Assembly: GCF_018156225.1 (NCBI RefSeq)
Contig: NZ_JAGTAR010000012.1
Location: 1-64,000, forward strand
Source of the DNA: Carboxylicivirga sediminis
GTDB lineage: Bacteria; Bacteroidota; Bacteroidia; Bacteroidales; Marinilabiliaceae
Direction: 5' to 3'
DNA: 64,000 nucleotides
Part shown: positions 35,270 through 43,340 of the stretch, in pieces
Layout: the number at the start of each line of letters is the position of its first letter
Position numbering within the stretch: the first letter of the stretch is position 1
Notes under the pieces: generated by a model
What the model was told of the DNA's origin: nothing
The model's input: only the letters and a program-made list of their open reading frames with translations
The model's database searches: none
Translations under genes and position numbers: made by a program

Positions 35270-36577
35270 CTACTTACGTCCGGCGTGGCCCAGCAGGATT
35301 TTTACCAAATCACCATAGTCAGCCGAGGCACTTTCCACTTGCTTTTGACCATCTAAAAATGCTTTGAGGCGTTCTGGTTGTTCCACTTTCTGCTGAATCA
35401 CCTCCTCTACCGTTTCAGGGAATTTAGCCGGGTGAGCAGTTGCCAGGAAAATACCGTAAGCATTGGTGTCCAATTTATCTTTGATAGCATGATAGCCAAT
35501 GGCTCCGTGCGGATCAAGTACATAACCAGACGTCTTGAATACCGAACGAATGGTTGAATAAATTGTATCATTATCCACCTTCACACCTTCTACAACCGCT
35601 TTAATATCCGATAACTTATGATGGAACAACTCCTGTATCCGAACAAAGTTACTTGGATCACCTACATCCATGGCATTGGCCGGTGTAGCAATGCTCGGGG
35701 CAGGTTGATAATTACCCGTATTCAGATATTTAGGAACAATATCGTTACAGTTGGTAGCAGCTACAAAACGTTTAATAGGCAAGCCCATCTTGTAAGCAAT
35801 TAATCCGGCAGTTAAATTACCGAAATTACCACTGGGTACACACAACTTAACTTCTTTGCGCCCTTGCTTAAGCGCCTGTGCATAAGCTGAAAAATAATAA
35901 ACCATCTGTGGCAGAAAACGCGCCAGGTTAATGGAGTTGGCCGAGGTCAGCTGCATACTTTTCTTAAGTTCATCATCCATGAAAGCAGTTTTAACCAGCC
36001 GCTGGCAGTCGTCAAAGGTGCCATCCACCTCTATGGCTGTAATATTTTGGCCCAGGGTGGTGAATTGCTTTTCCTGGACATCCGACACCAACCCTTTGGG
36101 ATAAAGTACAAATACATTGACCCCTTCTACTCCGAGGAAGCCATTGGCAACAGCACTGCCCGTATCACCCGATGTAGCCACCAACACATTTACCGCTGCA
36201 CCTGTGTCTTTGGTAAAACGCGCCATAACCCGTGCCAGGAAACGGGCACCTATATCTTTAAAGGCTAAGGTAGGCCCATGAAATAATTCCAATGAACCAA
36301 TTCTATCGGTGACCGGCACCAACGGAATGGGAAAATTAAATGCTTCTGTTGTTAGTTGCCTGAACTCGTCTTCGGGAATCTCAGGACAAAAGAAGTGCTT
36401 TAAGGTTTGGAAGCCTATTTCGCCCAATGACATATCTGGCAAAGCTTTCCAAAAATCATCCGGTAAAACCGGGATTAACTCTGGCATAAACAGGCCTTTA
36501 TCAGCTGCCAAACCATTAATGACGGCCCTCTTTAAATCACTCTTAACAGATGGATTATTTGTACTGTAATATTGCAT
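35270..36577 (-). CDS. thrC: Threonine synthase
   Basis: A 435-residue PLP enzyme converting O-phosphohomoserine to threonine. Lys107 in FHGPTLAFKDIGARF is the Schiff-base lysine; the phosphate-binding VATSGDTGSAVANGFLG and the substrate-side LCVPSGNFGNLTAGLIA are intact. It is the last gene of thrA-(kinase)-thrC, with a 3-bp gap to the kinase gene, so all three are expected on one transcript controlled by the upstream leader. Confidence 0.96.
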   Translation of the reverse strand: MQYYSTNNPSVKSDLKRAVINGLAADKGLFMPELIPVLPDDFWKALPDMSLGEIGFQTLKHFFCPEIPEDEFRQLTTEAFNFPIPLVPVTDRIGSLELFHGPTLAFKDIGARFLARVMARFTKDTGAAVNVLVATSGDTGSAVANGFLGVEGVNVFVLYPKGLVSDVQEKQFTTLGQNITAIEVDGTFDDCQRLVKTAFMDDELKKSMQLTSANSINLARFLPQMVYYFSAYAQALKQGRKEVKLCVPSGNFGNLTAGLIAYKMGLPIKRFVAATNCNDIVPKYLNTGNYQPAPSIATPANAMDVGDPSNFVRIQELFHHKLSDIKAVVEGVKVDNDTIYSTIRSVFKTSGYVLDPHGAIGYHAIKDKLDTNAYGIFLATAHPAKFPETVEEVIQQKVEQPERLKAFLDGQKQVESASADYGDLVKILLGHAGRK

Positions 36578-36580
36578 TGT

Positions 36581-37792
36581 TTACTTTTTTCCGGATAATA
36601 ATACCTGCATAAATTCTGTTTGATCGATAAAACCAAATACACCATTGCTTACCGATTCTTCATTATATTCCTTCACCTTATCGGGGGCCACCCCAGGCCG
36701 GTAGATCATAAAAGGTACGTGATCCCGCGTGTGTGTCCTTATCTCGCATGGTGTTGGATGATCGGGCAGAAAAGCCACACTCACATCTTCGCCATCCTTA
36801 CTTAGATATTCAAGCACCAGCTTCACCACTTTCTGATCAATATCCTCCAGCGTTTTTATTTTCAACTCCACATCACCTTCATGACCAGCTTCATCAGGTG
36901 CTTCAATATGCAGAAACACATAGTCGGCCCCCTCCTTTAATGCTTTTAGAGCAGCTTGTGCTTTGCCCGTATAGTTAGTTGTATACAAGCCAGTTGCTCC
37001 TTCTACAAAAACGGATTGCAGTCCTCCCAGCTGGCCTAATCCATGAATCAGATCAACCGCCGATATCACCACTCCCTGCTCAATGCCATATAGCTCCTTC
37101 ATGGTGGGCATGGCTGGCTTGAAACCAGGCGACCAGGGCCATATCATATTGGCAACGGGCAATCCTTTAGCGCGCCTGCGCACATTTACCGGATGCTCAC
37201 TCAACAGTTCATTGGAAGCAAACATTAACTGGCGCAGCAGTTTAACGGTATCATTACTTTCAAAGGGCTTGGGTAGGATTGTTTCAACAAACTCGCCAGG
37301 TACATCGTGAGGTGGCGTACATTCTACGCCATTTTTGCCACCCTTTATCACCATCACATGACGATAACTTACGCCGGCATAAAATTTAACCCGCTCAGTA
37401 CCCAAATACTCATTCAAGGCATTGATTAATTCCCGCGCTTCTTCCGTTTCAATATGGCCGGCAGAATGGTTGAGCAGCTTAGCTGCTTCCACGGTCACCA
37501 GATTACAGCGAAACACCAGATCCGTGGGTCCTATATCAATCCCAAGAGCTGCCGCTTCCAACACGCCTCGTCCCTGATAGTATCTTTCGGCATCATAGCC
37601 CATAATAGTCATATTGGCCACTTCGCTGCCCGGATGTAATGAATCAGGCACCGTTTTCAGGTAACCGCAACCCGATTTCTCACATAGCTGATCGATATGA
37701 GGTGTATTAGCCACCATCATCGGCGTTTTGCCATTCAGGCGTTCGATTGGTTGATCGGCAAAGCCATCTGCCAGTATTACAAGATGTTTCAT
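36581..37792 (-). CDS. Phosphoglycerate-mutase-like protein, proposed homoserine kinase
   Basis: A 403-residue member of the archaeal-type cofactor-independent phosphoglycerate mutase (alkaline-phosphatase superfamily) group: MKHLVILADGFADQPIERLN, LHPGSEVANMTIMGYDAERY with the catalytic serine, RCNLVTV, HIEAPDEAGHEGD and LPDHPTPCEIRTHTRDHVPF supply the metal-site Asp/His residues. In Bacteroidetes and some Deltaproteobacteria a form of this enzyme sits between thrA and thrC, where no GHMP homoserine kinase exists, and has been proposed to phosphorylate homoserine. Context here is exactly that (19-bp and 3-bp gaps), so the threonine role is favoured over glycolysis. Confidence 0.88.
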   Translation of the reverse strand: MKHLVILADGFADQPIERLNGKTPMMVANTPHIDQLCEKSGCGYLKTVPDSLHPGSEVANMTIMGYDAERYYQGRGVLEAAALGIDIGPTDLVFRCNLVTVEAAKLLNHSAGHIETEEARELINALNEYLGTERVKFYAGVSYRHVMVIKGGKNGVECTPPHDVPGEFVETILPKPFESNDTVKLLRQLMFASNELLSEHPVNVRRRAKGLPVANMIWPWSPGFKPAMPTMKELYGIEQGVVISAVDLIHGLGQLGGLQSVFVEGATGLYTTNYTGKAQAALKALKEGADYVFLHIEAPDEAGHEGDVELKIKTLEDIDQKVVKLVLEYLSKDGEDVSVAFLPDHPTPCEIRTHTRDHVPFMIYRPGVAPDKVKEYNEESVSNGVFGFIDQTEFMQVLLSGKK

Positions 37793-37811
37793 GTGCTTAT
37801 TTCGTTTAAGG

Positions 37812-40232
37812 TTAAAGGTTCACTACTTTAATAATATCGGCAAAAACACCGGCAGCTGTCACGTCTGCTCCGGCCCCGTAGCCTTTTATCTCCATTGGAT
37901 GCTCGTAATAATAATCTGATCGGAGAATTACTTTATTATTGCTATCCGCCAAATTATAAAACGGATGATGGGCATCCACTTCAATAAATCCCACCCGGGC
38001 ACGCCCCTCTTTGAGTGAGGCCGCATAGCGAATGACTTTCCCTTTTGCGTCAGCTTCGGCGCGCATCGCTTCAAAGGTAGCATCGTATGCCTTCAAACGC
38101 TCCAGAAACCCTTCCACAGCCTCATCTGTAAAATACTCGGCAGGCACAAATGGCTTGATCTCTACGTGTTGCTCCTCCAGGGCATATTCACTTTCACGTG
38201 CCAAAATCAGCAGTTTACGCAGCACATCTGTTCCTTTCAGATCAATACGTGGATCAGGCTCACTATAGCCCAGTTCTTTCGCCTCGAGTACTACTTCTGA
38301 CAGGGGCCGATCTGCGCTGACATTATTGACGATATAATTCAAGGTGCCCGACAGCACTGCTTCCAGTTGCAGGATGCGATCACCACTCTGCACCATACCA
38401 TTAATGGTGTTAATGATTGGTAAGCCAGCTCCCACATTGGTTTCAAACAGGTACTTCACCCCTTTCTGACGAGCTGTTTTCTTCAGTTGTTCATAACGTG
38501 CATAACTTGATGAGCCAGCTATCTTATTGGCTGTCACCACAGATACATTGTTTTCCAGTAATCGTTGGTATTTTTCAGCCACCAGTGCACTGGCTGTACA
38601 ATCTACAAATACACTGTTTGAGTGGTTGTTGGCAATGATTTGCTCCACAAACTGGTCTATTGTTCCCGGACTAGCCTCCTGAAGCACTTCAAGGGCAGAT
38701 TCCAATTCCAGTCCCCTATCGTTGAATATCATTTGCTTTGAGTTGGCCAAACCAGCTAAACGTATGCTTAGATGCTCGGTTTTTAATAAGCGCTCTGATT
38801 GACGTGTGATTTTCTGCAGCAGGTTCTTACCAACTGTACCAACACCCACCAGATACAGGTGAATAGCCTGATAAGCACTCAGGAAGAACGACTCATGCAC
38901 CACATTGAGGCACTTTCTCAGGTCGCGTGCATGGATTACAAATGAAATATTCAGTTCTGAAGCCCCCTGGGCAATAGCATATATATTAATACCATTGCGC
39001 CCTATGTCACTAAATAATTTGCCCGACACACCTGGTGCATGTTTCATGCCCTCTCCAACAATGGCCACCACTGCCATATCTTTATCAATAGAAACTCCAT
39101 TGATCTCGCGGCGGGCAATCTCTTTATCAAATTCTTTTATTAAGGCCAACCTGGCCACTTCTACATCCTCATTGGCCAGTACCACACTAATACTGCTTTC
39201 GCTGGATGCCTGTGAGATAAGGATAATATTTATATTATGGCTGGCTAGTGCACTAAACATGCGCATAGAAATACCAGTGATCCCAATCATACCATTACCC
39301 TGTAGCGTCAATAATGCCACATCTTTTATAGACGACAGACCTTTAACGCGCTGTTGTTCATCCTTCTGATCATCAATTAAAGTGCCTCTTGCCGAAGCAT
39401 TAAATGTATTTTTAACTTTAATAGGGATTTGCTTTTGTAAAGCCGGAATGATAGTTGGCGGGTAAATCACCTTAGCACCAAAATGCGACAGTTCCATCGC
39501 TTCTGCATAACTCAGATGTTCAATGCAGTAGGCCCGTTTTATTACACGCGGATCGGCCGACATGAATCCATCAACATCCGTCCATATTTCCAGCGCTTTC
39601 GCCTCCAGACCTGCAGCCAGTAAAGCCGCCGAATAGTCTGAACCTCCCCTTCCAAGCGTTGTGTTTTCGCCATCGGCATTGGCTGCTATAAAACCAGGAA
39701 AGACATTCACCTTGCTTAGCGAAAATTTTAGCTCGCCAATGGCTTGCATGGTTTCATTGTATTTAACATGGTGACCTTTGCCATTGGCTTCAGTCATAAT
39801 AAAACGACGACTGTCAAACAGTTTGGCACCATCAATAAGCTGACTTAAAAAAACAGATGACAGGCGCTCTCCAACACCCACTATTGTATCGTAACTTTTG
39901 GTGCTTAATTCACGCGTTAAGTAAACCCCTTTGAGCACTTGCCTTAACTCTTGCCATACATCCTGACACGAGCTATGAAGATCTGCCTGACCATTGTCTT
40001 CAAATAATTCCTGTGCGATGGTGGCATGTTTCTTAACTACCTCTTCAATTATGTTCTGGTAGTCCTCGCCCCTTACCGCTGTATTGGCAGCCAACACTAG
40101 CCTATCGGTAATTCCTCCGACGGCTGAAACGACAACAACAACAGGTTCTGACTGGCTCTTGACAATCGCTTGTACCTGACGGATAGCTGAGGCACTGCCC
40201 ATAGATGTACCACCAAATTTTAAAACTTTCAT
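37812..40232 (-). CDS. thrA: Bifunctional aspartate kinase / homoserine dehydrogenase
   Basis: An 806-residue fusion performing steps 1 and 3 of threonine/methionine synthesis. The N-terminal kinase has MKVLKFGGTSMGSASAIRQV and TTLGRGGSDYSAALLA; two ACT regulatory modules occupy ~310-455 (LTLQGNGMIGITGISMRMFS; VAIVGEGMKHAPGVSGKLF). The dehydrogenase half begins near 465 with the Rossmann loop LVGVGTVGKNLLQKI, then VDCTASALVAEKYQ and LEAVLSGTLNYIVNNVS, ending at the catalytic ELGYSEPDPRIDLKGTD region. First gene of the operon; threonine feedback is expected via the ACT domains and attenuation via the leader peptide upstream. Confidence 0.97.
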   Translation of the reverse strand: MKVLKFGGTSMGSASAIRQVQAIVKSQSEPVVVVVSAVGGITDRLVLAANTAVRGEDYQNIIEEVVKKHATIAQELFEDNGQADLHSSCQDVWQELRQVLKGVYLTRELSTKSYDTIVGVGERLSSVFLSQLIDGAKLFDSRRFIMTEANGKGHHVKYNETMQAIGELKFSLSKVNVFPGFIAANADGENTTLGRGGSDYSAALLAAGLEAKALEIWTDVDGFMSADPRVIKRAYCIEHLSYAEAMELSHFGAKVIYPPTIIPALQKQIPIKVKNTFNASARGTLIDDQKDEQQRVKGLSSIKDVALLTLQGNGMIGITGISMRMFSALASHNINIILISQASSESSISVVLANEDVEVARLALIKEFDKEIARREINGVSIDKDMAVVAIVGEGMKHAPGVSGKLFSDIGRNGINIYAIAQGASELNISFVIHARDLRKCLNVVHESFFLSAYQAIHLYLVGVGTVGKNLLQKITRQSERLLKTEHLSIRLAGLANSKQMIFNDRGLELESALEVLQEASPGTIDQFVEQIIANNHSNSVFVDCTASALVAEKYQRLLENNVSVVTANKIAGSSSYARYEQLKKTARQKGVKYLFETNVGAGLPIINTINGMVQSGDRILQLEAVLSGTLNYIVNNVSADRPLSEVVLEAKELGYSEPDPRIDLKGTDVLRKLLILARESEYALEEQHVEIKPFVPAEYFTDEAVEGFLERLKAYDATFEAMRAEADAKGKVIRYAASLKEGRARVGFIEVDAHHPFYNLADSNNKVILRSDYYYEHPMEIKGYGAGADVTAAGVFADIIKVVNL

Positions 40233-40302
40233 ATAGTGAGCTTTACAAAATCAAAATAATCAATGCCTAACCACAACAGATTAGGTTGAAAAACTTATAA
40301 AT

Positions 40303-40422
40303 AAAAAAATGAAATGACCGGATGAAATAATAAGCTATACCCCCCAAGGGGTAGTTGTAGAAGTAGTAATATTTGTAATGATATAATTCATCTTATTTTT
40401 CGGTCACGAATGAGTGATTTCA
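40303..40422 (-). promoter_or_regulatory. Candidate attenuator RNA of the threonine operon
   Basis: Around the leader peptide, three complementary segments nest: 40310-40315 with 40417-40422 (TGAAAT/ATTTCA), and 40315-40326 (plus strand TGACCGGATGAA) with 40401-40406 plus 40387-40392. The 3' arm is followed on the minus strand by seven Ts (40303-40309). The 5' arm includes the leader's start codon. A separate small hairpin TACCCC/GGGGTA overlaps the last leader codons. How ribosome position switches these structures is not resolved here. Confidence 0.55.
40335..40391 (-). CDS. Threonine-operon leader peptide (18 aa)
   Basis: An 18-codon frame encoding MNYIITNITTSTTTPWGV, with six Thr and three Ile. 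It ends 103 bp before thrA and starts about 35 bp after a good -7 element. Enrichment for the end products of the pathway (Thr, and Ile made from it) is the signature of ribosome-mediated attenuation, as in the enterobacterial thr leader. Its sequence is unrelated in detail to the E. coli one. It is too short for routine gene callers. Confidence 0.8.
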   Translation of the reverse strand: MNYIITNITTSTTTPWGV

Positions 40423-40425
40423 TTG

Positions 40426-40456
40426 CAAAAATAGGGATATATAATTTAAATCAAAA
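40426..40456 (-). promoter_or_regulatory. Promoter of the threonine operon
   Basis: Minus strand: TTTTGA at 40451-40456 and TATTTTTG at 40426-40433 (fits TAnnTTTG) with an 18-bp gap, typical of the Bacteroidetes primary sigma factor. Transcription would start near 40418, ahead of the leader peptide. Confidence 0.65.
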
Positions 40457-40516
40457 TTACAACCCCTATTTTTTTATTAATTTATAAGCAAAGCACCTAC
40501 AAAACTGTTTGTTTTT

Positions 40517-41548
40517 TTATTGGTAGCCTTTTAACTCATCAGGGCGTATGATACCACGATTGGTGATAAAGCCCGTTATATAGCGATGTGGTGTGACATC
40601 AAAAGCCGGATTAAGCCCTGCAGATCCAGGAGCAGCCATACGAATCTTGCGTATGATATTATGCTCATCCGGCCCTTCATGATAGAGCAATTCCTCATCG
40701 CTCCTTTCCTCTATTACAATCATATCACCAGAAGGCGTATTAAAATCAAAGGTGCTGAATGGAGCTGCTACATAAAACGGAATGCCAAATTCCTTGGCCA
40801 GAATAGCTTTTTCAAGGGTACCAATTTTATTAGCCACATCACCATTGGCCGTAATCCTATCGGCGCCGGTAATTACCATATCAATAGCACCTTTAGCCAT
40901 ATAGTAAGCAGCGGCATTGTCAGCGATTATTCGATGGTCTACCTTGTTTTGCTCCAGTTCATAGGCCGTCAGTCGAGCTCCCTGACCTCTTGGCCGGGTT
41001 TCATCCACATATACAAAGGGTTGCTTGCCTGCATTATGCGCCGCATATACCGGTGACAGTGCCGACCCGTAATCCACAAAGGCCAGCCAGCCGGCATTAC
41101 AGTGAGTCAGTATTCTCCCGGATGGTTTTATGAGGGTGTTCCCATATTCACCAATCAAACGACACCCCTCTGCGTCTTCATCTGCAATCTGCTGTGCTGC
41201 AACCATAGCTGAGTTTCTATGCTCCTTGCCAGCATTAAAAACCTTTTCAGTAGCATAGAACAGATTAACAGCTGTTGGACGTGTCGCTTCAATATATGCA
41301 CGAGCCTCCTGTATTTTCACAAGGTCGCCTGTGGTATCAAAAGCCTGTGCCATGGCAAAACCGGCGGTAGCACCAATAGCTCCAGCGCCCCTTACAGTCA
41401 TGTCACGAATAGCCTCAGCTGTTTCCTGATAGGTCTTAAAATAAACAAGCTCAAACACAAAAGGCAGCTTATTCTGATTAATCATGGCCACCTGTCTGGT
41501 TGTATCATCATACCAAACCGTTCTATAGTGTTGATTTTCAATTAACAT
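40517..41548 (-). CDS. mtnA: S-methyl-5-thioribose-1-phosphate isomerase
   Basis: A 343-residue enzyme of the eIF2B-like isomerase family, acting in methionine salvage (5-methylthioribose-1-P to the ribulose form). Seen: MTVRGAGAIGATAGFAMAQA, the catalytic-cysteine segment ILTHCNAGWLAFVDYG, VDETRPRGQGARLTAYELEQ, and the catalytic-Asp segment MVITGADRITANGDVANKIG. No other salvage gene is adjacent. A shared origin with eIF2B-like translation factors is excluded by the HCNAG cysteine. It lies upstream of the threonine operon on the same strand, but a separate promoter intervenes. Confidence 0.96.
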   Translation of the reverse strand: MLIENQHYRTVWYDDTTRQVAMINQNKLPFVFELVYFKTYQETAEAIRDMTVRGAGAIGATAGFAMAQAFDTTGDLVKIQEARAYIEATRPTAVNLFYATEKVFNAGKEHRNSAMVAAQQIADEDAEGCRLIGEYGNTLIKPSGRILTHCNAGWLAFVDYGSALSPVYAAHNAGKQPFVYVDETRPRGQGARLTAYELEQNKVDHRIIADNAAAYYMAKGAIDMVITGADRITANGDVANKIGTLEKAILAKEFGIPFYVAAPFSTFDFNTPSGDMIVIEERSDEELLYHEGPDEHNIIRKIRMAAPGSAGLNPAFDVTPHRYITGFITNRGIIRPDELKGYQ

Positions 41549-41659
41549 TTATTCCTTTTTAAAATCATATTTTCAAGATAATAGCCAGTTCTGAACTTTA
41601 CTTTAACCGGCATTTGTTGTAAATTAAATACAAATTTATCCACCTCAAAAATATCCGGT

Positions 41660-42772
41660 ATGAAAAGAATCGTCAAAACACAAGACATGACCGTTGATAC
41701 CCTTCCCAATAGAGATGGGCAGCTACCTGCCAGGATAGTGGCAAAAAACCATTCAAACACGCCAATATGGCTTTCAATCAATGCCTTAAAATATGTGTTT
41801 GCCATTTGCCTTCTGGGGGTGTTCATCCTTTCGTCCTGCGAGATGAAACCCAAAGTAGGCTTTTTAATGGATAGCCTTGAAATAGAACGCTGGAATAAAG
41901 ACAAGGCCCTGTTTGAAGAAAAGGTGAAGGAGCTGGGTGGCATTCCTTATGTTGAAGTAGCAGACTCAGATCCAGATAAGCAGGTGGAACAAGCACAAAA
42001 GCTGATTGATGAAGGCGTGGACGTGCTGGTGGTTGTGCCGGTTGATTTAGAAAAAGCCGGTGAAATTGTCAAGCTGGCCCACAAAAACTATATTCCTGTA
42101 ATATCATACGATCGCCTGATTAAGAACTGTAACCTGGACTATTACATTTCGACCGACAACATTAATATTGGTGAACTTCAGGCTGATTACCTGACAAAAA
42201 TAGCTCCTACCGGCAATTACCTGCTAATAAGCGGTCCAACCAGCGATTACAATGCCTATCTGTTGCGTTTAGGTTGGATGAATGTACTACAGCCACTGGT
42301 AGATAAGGGTGATATTAATATTGTGTTAGACGAATTCAGCAACTTCTGGCTGCCCGATGAGGCCTATCGCATTTTAAGCACCTATTTAAAAGACAAAAAT
42401 GAGGTAGATGCTATTATCTGTGGCAATGACGCCTTAGCATCAGGTGCCATTACAGCACTCAAAGAACACAATAAAGCCGGTAAAGTTCTTTTGGCCGGGC
42501 AGGATGCCGATATCATGGCCGTGCGCAATATTGTTGCCGGCAATCAAACCATCACTATTTATAAACCTATTGAATCGTTAGCTTTTGCGGCTGCCAATGC
42601 GGCCATTAAAATTTCTGATGGCGAAGCACCTTCCAATATGAATATCACCGTTAATAACGGCAAACGCCTGGTGCCAGCCATTCTTTTGAAAGCCAGTGTT
42701 GTTAATAGCCAAAACATCAGGATGACAGTTATTCAGGAAGGCTATATAGGAGAGCAGGAAGTATTTAATTAA
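41660..42772 (+). CDS. Periplasmic sugar-binding (XylF/RbsB-like) lipoprotein
   Basis: A 370-residue type-1 periplasmic binding protein fold: KPKVGFLMDSLEIERWNKDK, a first Rossmann-like domain with LIDEGVDVLVVVPVDLE (~112-128), VISYDRLIKNCNLDYYISTD and a second domain with DAIICGNDALASGAITALKE and GQDADIMAVRNIVAGNQTIT. This sequence pattern is closest to xylose-binding proteins. A lipobox LSSC (~60) follows a hydrophobic stretch, but 45 residues precede that stretch, which is unusual; the true start is uncertain. No permease or ATPase is nearby, so it may serve a sensor or a remote transporter. Confidence 0.85.
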   Translation: MKRIVKTQDMTVDTLPNRDGQLPARIVAKNHSNTPIWLSINALKYVFAICLLGVFILSSCEMKPKVGFLMDSLEIERWNKDKALFEEKVKELGGIPYVEVADSDPDKQVEQAQKLIDEGVDVLVVVPVDLEKAGEIVKLAHKNYIPVISYDRLIKNCNLDYYISTDNINIGELQADYLTKIAPTGNYLLISGPTSDYNAYLLRLGWMNVLQPLVDKGDINIVLDEFSNFWLPDEAYRILSTYLKDKNEVDAIICGNDALASGAITALKEHNKAGKVLLAGQDADIMAVRNIVAGNQTITIYKPIESLAFAAANAAIKISDGEAPSNMNITVNNGKRLVPAILLKASVVNSQNIRMTVIQEGYIGEQEVFN

Positions 42773-42797
42773 TGATATTTCCAGCATCTAATGTTTA

Positions 42798-42836
42798 GTG
42801 AAAGGTCATCTGCTCAGGTAGGTGACTTTTTAGTAT
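42798..42836 (+). terminator. Probable terminator after the sugar-binding gene
   Basis: An imperfect stem, AAAGGTCATCT against AGGTGACTTT, is followed by a short T-run 25-60 bp beyond the stop. The stem has a bulge, so this is a modest call. Confidence 0.5.
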
Positions 42837-43132
42837 AGCCACTGGGCCATAAGGGCCTGACTGCGCAATGGCTGCACCATCAGTTCAGGCACTATTATTA
42901 TCGCTTGCTGGCAGATGTGCAAAACACTTTTACCACACTTTGTAACTTTTTCTTTCAAAACATTGCTGAGTTCCAAGATGGGCCGTTTAAATCCAATAAT
43001 AACCTTCTTTGTCTTTGCTATGACACGATGCCTGTTTACCTCAGTCTCCATGTCATTTAAATAACCTGGATCCAAAAATAACAGCATAAACCAGTCAGCC
43101 AGTCTTTCAATGAATACGTGATATGAAACCAT
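42830..43132 (-). CDS. Hypothetical protein, 100 aa
   Basis: A minus-strand frame with a hydrophobic N-terminal segment (residues ~5-22), a basic central part (HRVIAKTKKVIIGFKRP) and a hydrophobic stretch near 75-85. I recognise no family. It faces the 381-aa gene across a 208-bp spacer full of ACTTAA motifs, which would put it under the same palindrome array. Coding status is plausible but unproven. Confidence 0.4.
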   Translation of the reverse strand: MVSYHVFIERLADWFMLLFLDPGYLNDMETEVNRHRVIAKTKKVIIGFKRPILELSNVLKEKVTKCGKSVLHICQQAIIIVPELMVQPLRSQALMAQWLY

Positions 43133-43321
43133 AATTACTTAATTAATTACTTATATTTTCCAGTACAGTACTAAAACAGTAAACCAATATAATTTCAAAT
43201 ATCTCCTATATATTAGACATTTATAAACTTATTAAGCAATTTTTATTACAAAAAAAGTTGCTTAAGACTACTTAATAACTTAAGTAATTACTTAAGTTTA
43301 TACTTAAGTTTTATACCTTTG
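43131..43321. promoter_or_regulatory. ACTTAAGT palindrome array with overlapping promoter
   Basis: Perfect ACTTAAGT palindromes start at 43278, 43290 and 43302, exactly 12 bp apart; degenerate copies start at 43260 and 43270, and ACTTAATTAATTACTTA lies at the left end (~43136-43152). A -7 element TACCTTTG (TAnnTTTG) sits at 43314-43321, so the last palindrome falls between the -33 and -7 positions of a promoter for the plus-strand gene at 43341. The layout suggests a cooperative operator, possibly autoregulatory. Confidence 0.7.
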
Positions 43322-43340
43322 TTAGTCAAAGAATCAATTA

